The notes under the pieces were generated by a model, which saw only the letters and a list, made by a program, of their open reading frames with translations, was not told the origin of the DNA and ran no database searches. From CALXXL01 sp964512385 (lineage in GTDB: Bacteria; Verrucomicrobiota; Lentisphaeria; Victivallales; Victivallaceae), in contig CAZEHZ010000051.1 in the NCBI GenBank assembly GCA_964512385.1, positions 1 to 15,483 on the forward strand: 15,483 bases of DNA, read 5' to 3'. The first letter of the stretch is position 1. Every line of letters starts with the position of its first letter. A program made the position numbers and the translations under genes. Below, one piece after another: positions 15,239 through 15,483 of the stretch.

Positions 15239-15250
15239 CTTTCAAACCCT
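15207..15250 (-). repeat. 44-bp exact direct repeat, upstream copy
   Basis: This is the second exact copy. It carries a duplicate ATG at 15238 preceded by an AAAGGG-type ribosome site. Its left boundary coincides with the end of a 7-bp GGCGGCA/TGCCGCC hairpin at 15191-15207 (3-base loop), which lies in the 75-base spacer between the copies. Confidence 0.95.
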
Positions 15251-15483
15251 TTATTTAAATATCAATAAGCTTTCGACACCTTGCATAGCTTTGCCTAAAA
15301 TATAGCGAAGCTATCGACCATGCGGAGTAAAACGAAGCATGCGGTAAGGAAGGGAGCTGGGGGTTCCTCAGCTGATTTTTTATTGTGGACACAATAAAAA
15401 ACAGATGAAGGGCGACCGCACCGCTACGGTCACATAAACTTATAAGTCTCCATGAGATATCCATGGCGGAGCCATCTGATTCT
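15251..15483. other. Region without a supported gene, rich in short inverted repeats
   Basis: No frame here has recognisable protein content. A 69-codon minus-strand frame (15255-15464) ends 17 bases before the duplicated ATG but shows no family features. Visible palindromes, besides the 12-bp one listed separately, are ATAGC/GCTAT (15302-15314), AGCTG/CAGCT (15355-15373), GACCG/CGGTC (15414-15431), the 10-base palindrome ACTTATAAGT (15438-15447) and ATGGC/GCCAT (15463-15475). The sequence could be host or prophage-flank DNA, a dispersed repeat, or the end of a mobile element. I cannot decide among these from sequence alone. Confidence 0.5.
15376..15401. repeat. Perfect 12-bp inverted repeat with 2-base centre
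   Basis: TTTTTTATTGTG (15376-15387) is separated by GA from its exact reverse complement CACAATAAAAAA (15390-15401). A further three pairs (CTG/CAG) are possible with one bulged A. On either strand it could form a hairpin, but the stem is AT-rich at its base and the 2-base loop is tight. It is not a classic intrinsic terminator. A protein-binding site or abutted element ends are alternatives. Confidence 0.8.

Noticed and set aside
15255..15464. A 69-codon minus-strand frame ending just before the duplicated nozzle start
   Set aside because: No recognisable domain, a Ser/Leu/Arg-rich composition with many palindromes beneath it, and a position in a tract that may be a chimeric join. I kept it only as a note within the non-gene region.
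1..15483. CRISPR arrays, tRNA genes or rRNA
   Set aside because: No regularly spaced short repeats, no cloverleaf-like tRNA sequence and no rRNA signature were seen on either strand.

Overview
The window is the tail and internal-virion-protein module of a podovirus (phage or prophage). All firmly supported genes lie on the minus strand, so transcription runs from the right edge to the left. The gene order matches that of T7: nozzle (gp12-like), internal virion protein A (gp14-like), internal virion protein B (gp15-like), a giant gp16-position protein, a tail fibre with a gp17-like head-binding domain, then small tail-associated proteins. All genes use the standard bacterial code, with TAA, TAG and TGA stops, good Shine-Dalgarno sites and tight spacing or 1-base stop/start overlaps. 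They therefore read as one operon-like late block. A 10-N assembly gap and a duplicated junction at the right edge point to a draft, probably metagenomic, assembly. The host cannot be read from the sequence; I infer only a Gram-negative bacterium, because of the T7-like core and tail proteins.

Layout, in transcription order. 15251-15483: no convincing gene, but dense in short palindromes, including a perfect 12-bp inverted repeat. 15088-15250: an exact 44-bp direct repeat that duplicates the start of the nozzle gene. 12939-15119: nozzle. 12385-12927: gp14-like. 10513-12369: gp15-like. 2492-10513: a 2673-residue polyvalent protein. 719-2440: tail fibre. 63-719: a small protein with two tandem 79-88-residue repeats. 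1-50: start of a related small gene cut by the window edge.

The most interesting object is the 2673-residue protein. It sits where T7 has gp16, the ejected channel protein, but its N-terminal half carries a string of effector-like modules. These are a metallopeptidase-like domain with an HEXXGH motif, a possible PBECR-type nuclease domain, a collapsed ADP-ribosyltransferase remnant, a domain with an RPGWHA/HIG signature known from other giant phage proteins, and an apparently intact ADP-ribosyltransferase of the ART-PolyVal type. Module boundaries are marked by a recurring short peptide of the form [VIL][RK]F[SAG][VL], seen five times. The C-terminal third resembles the LPD38-type region common in such proteins. 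My working model is an ejected core protein that delivers a cargo of enzymes into the host at infection, with module gain and loss still visible: an AT-rich stretch and one module reduced to its two ends.
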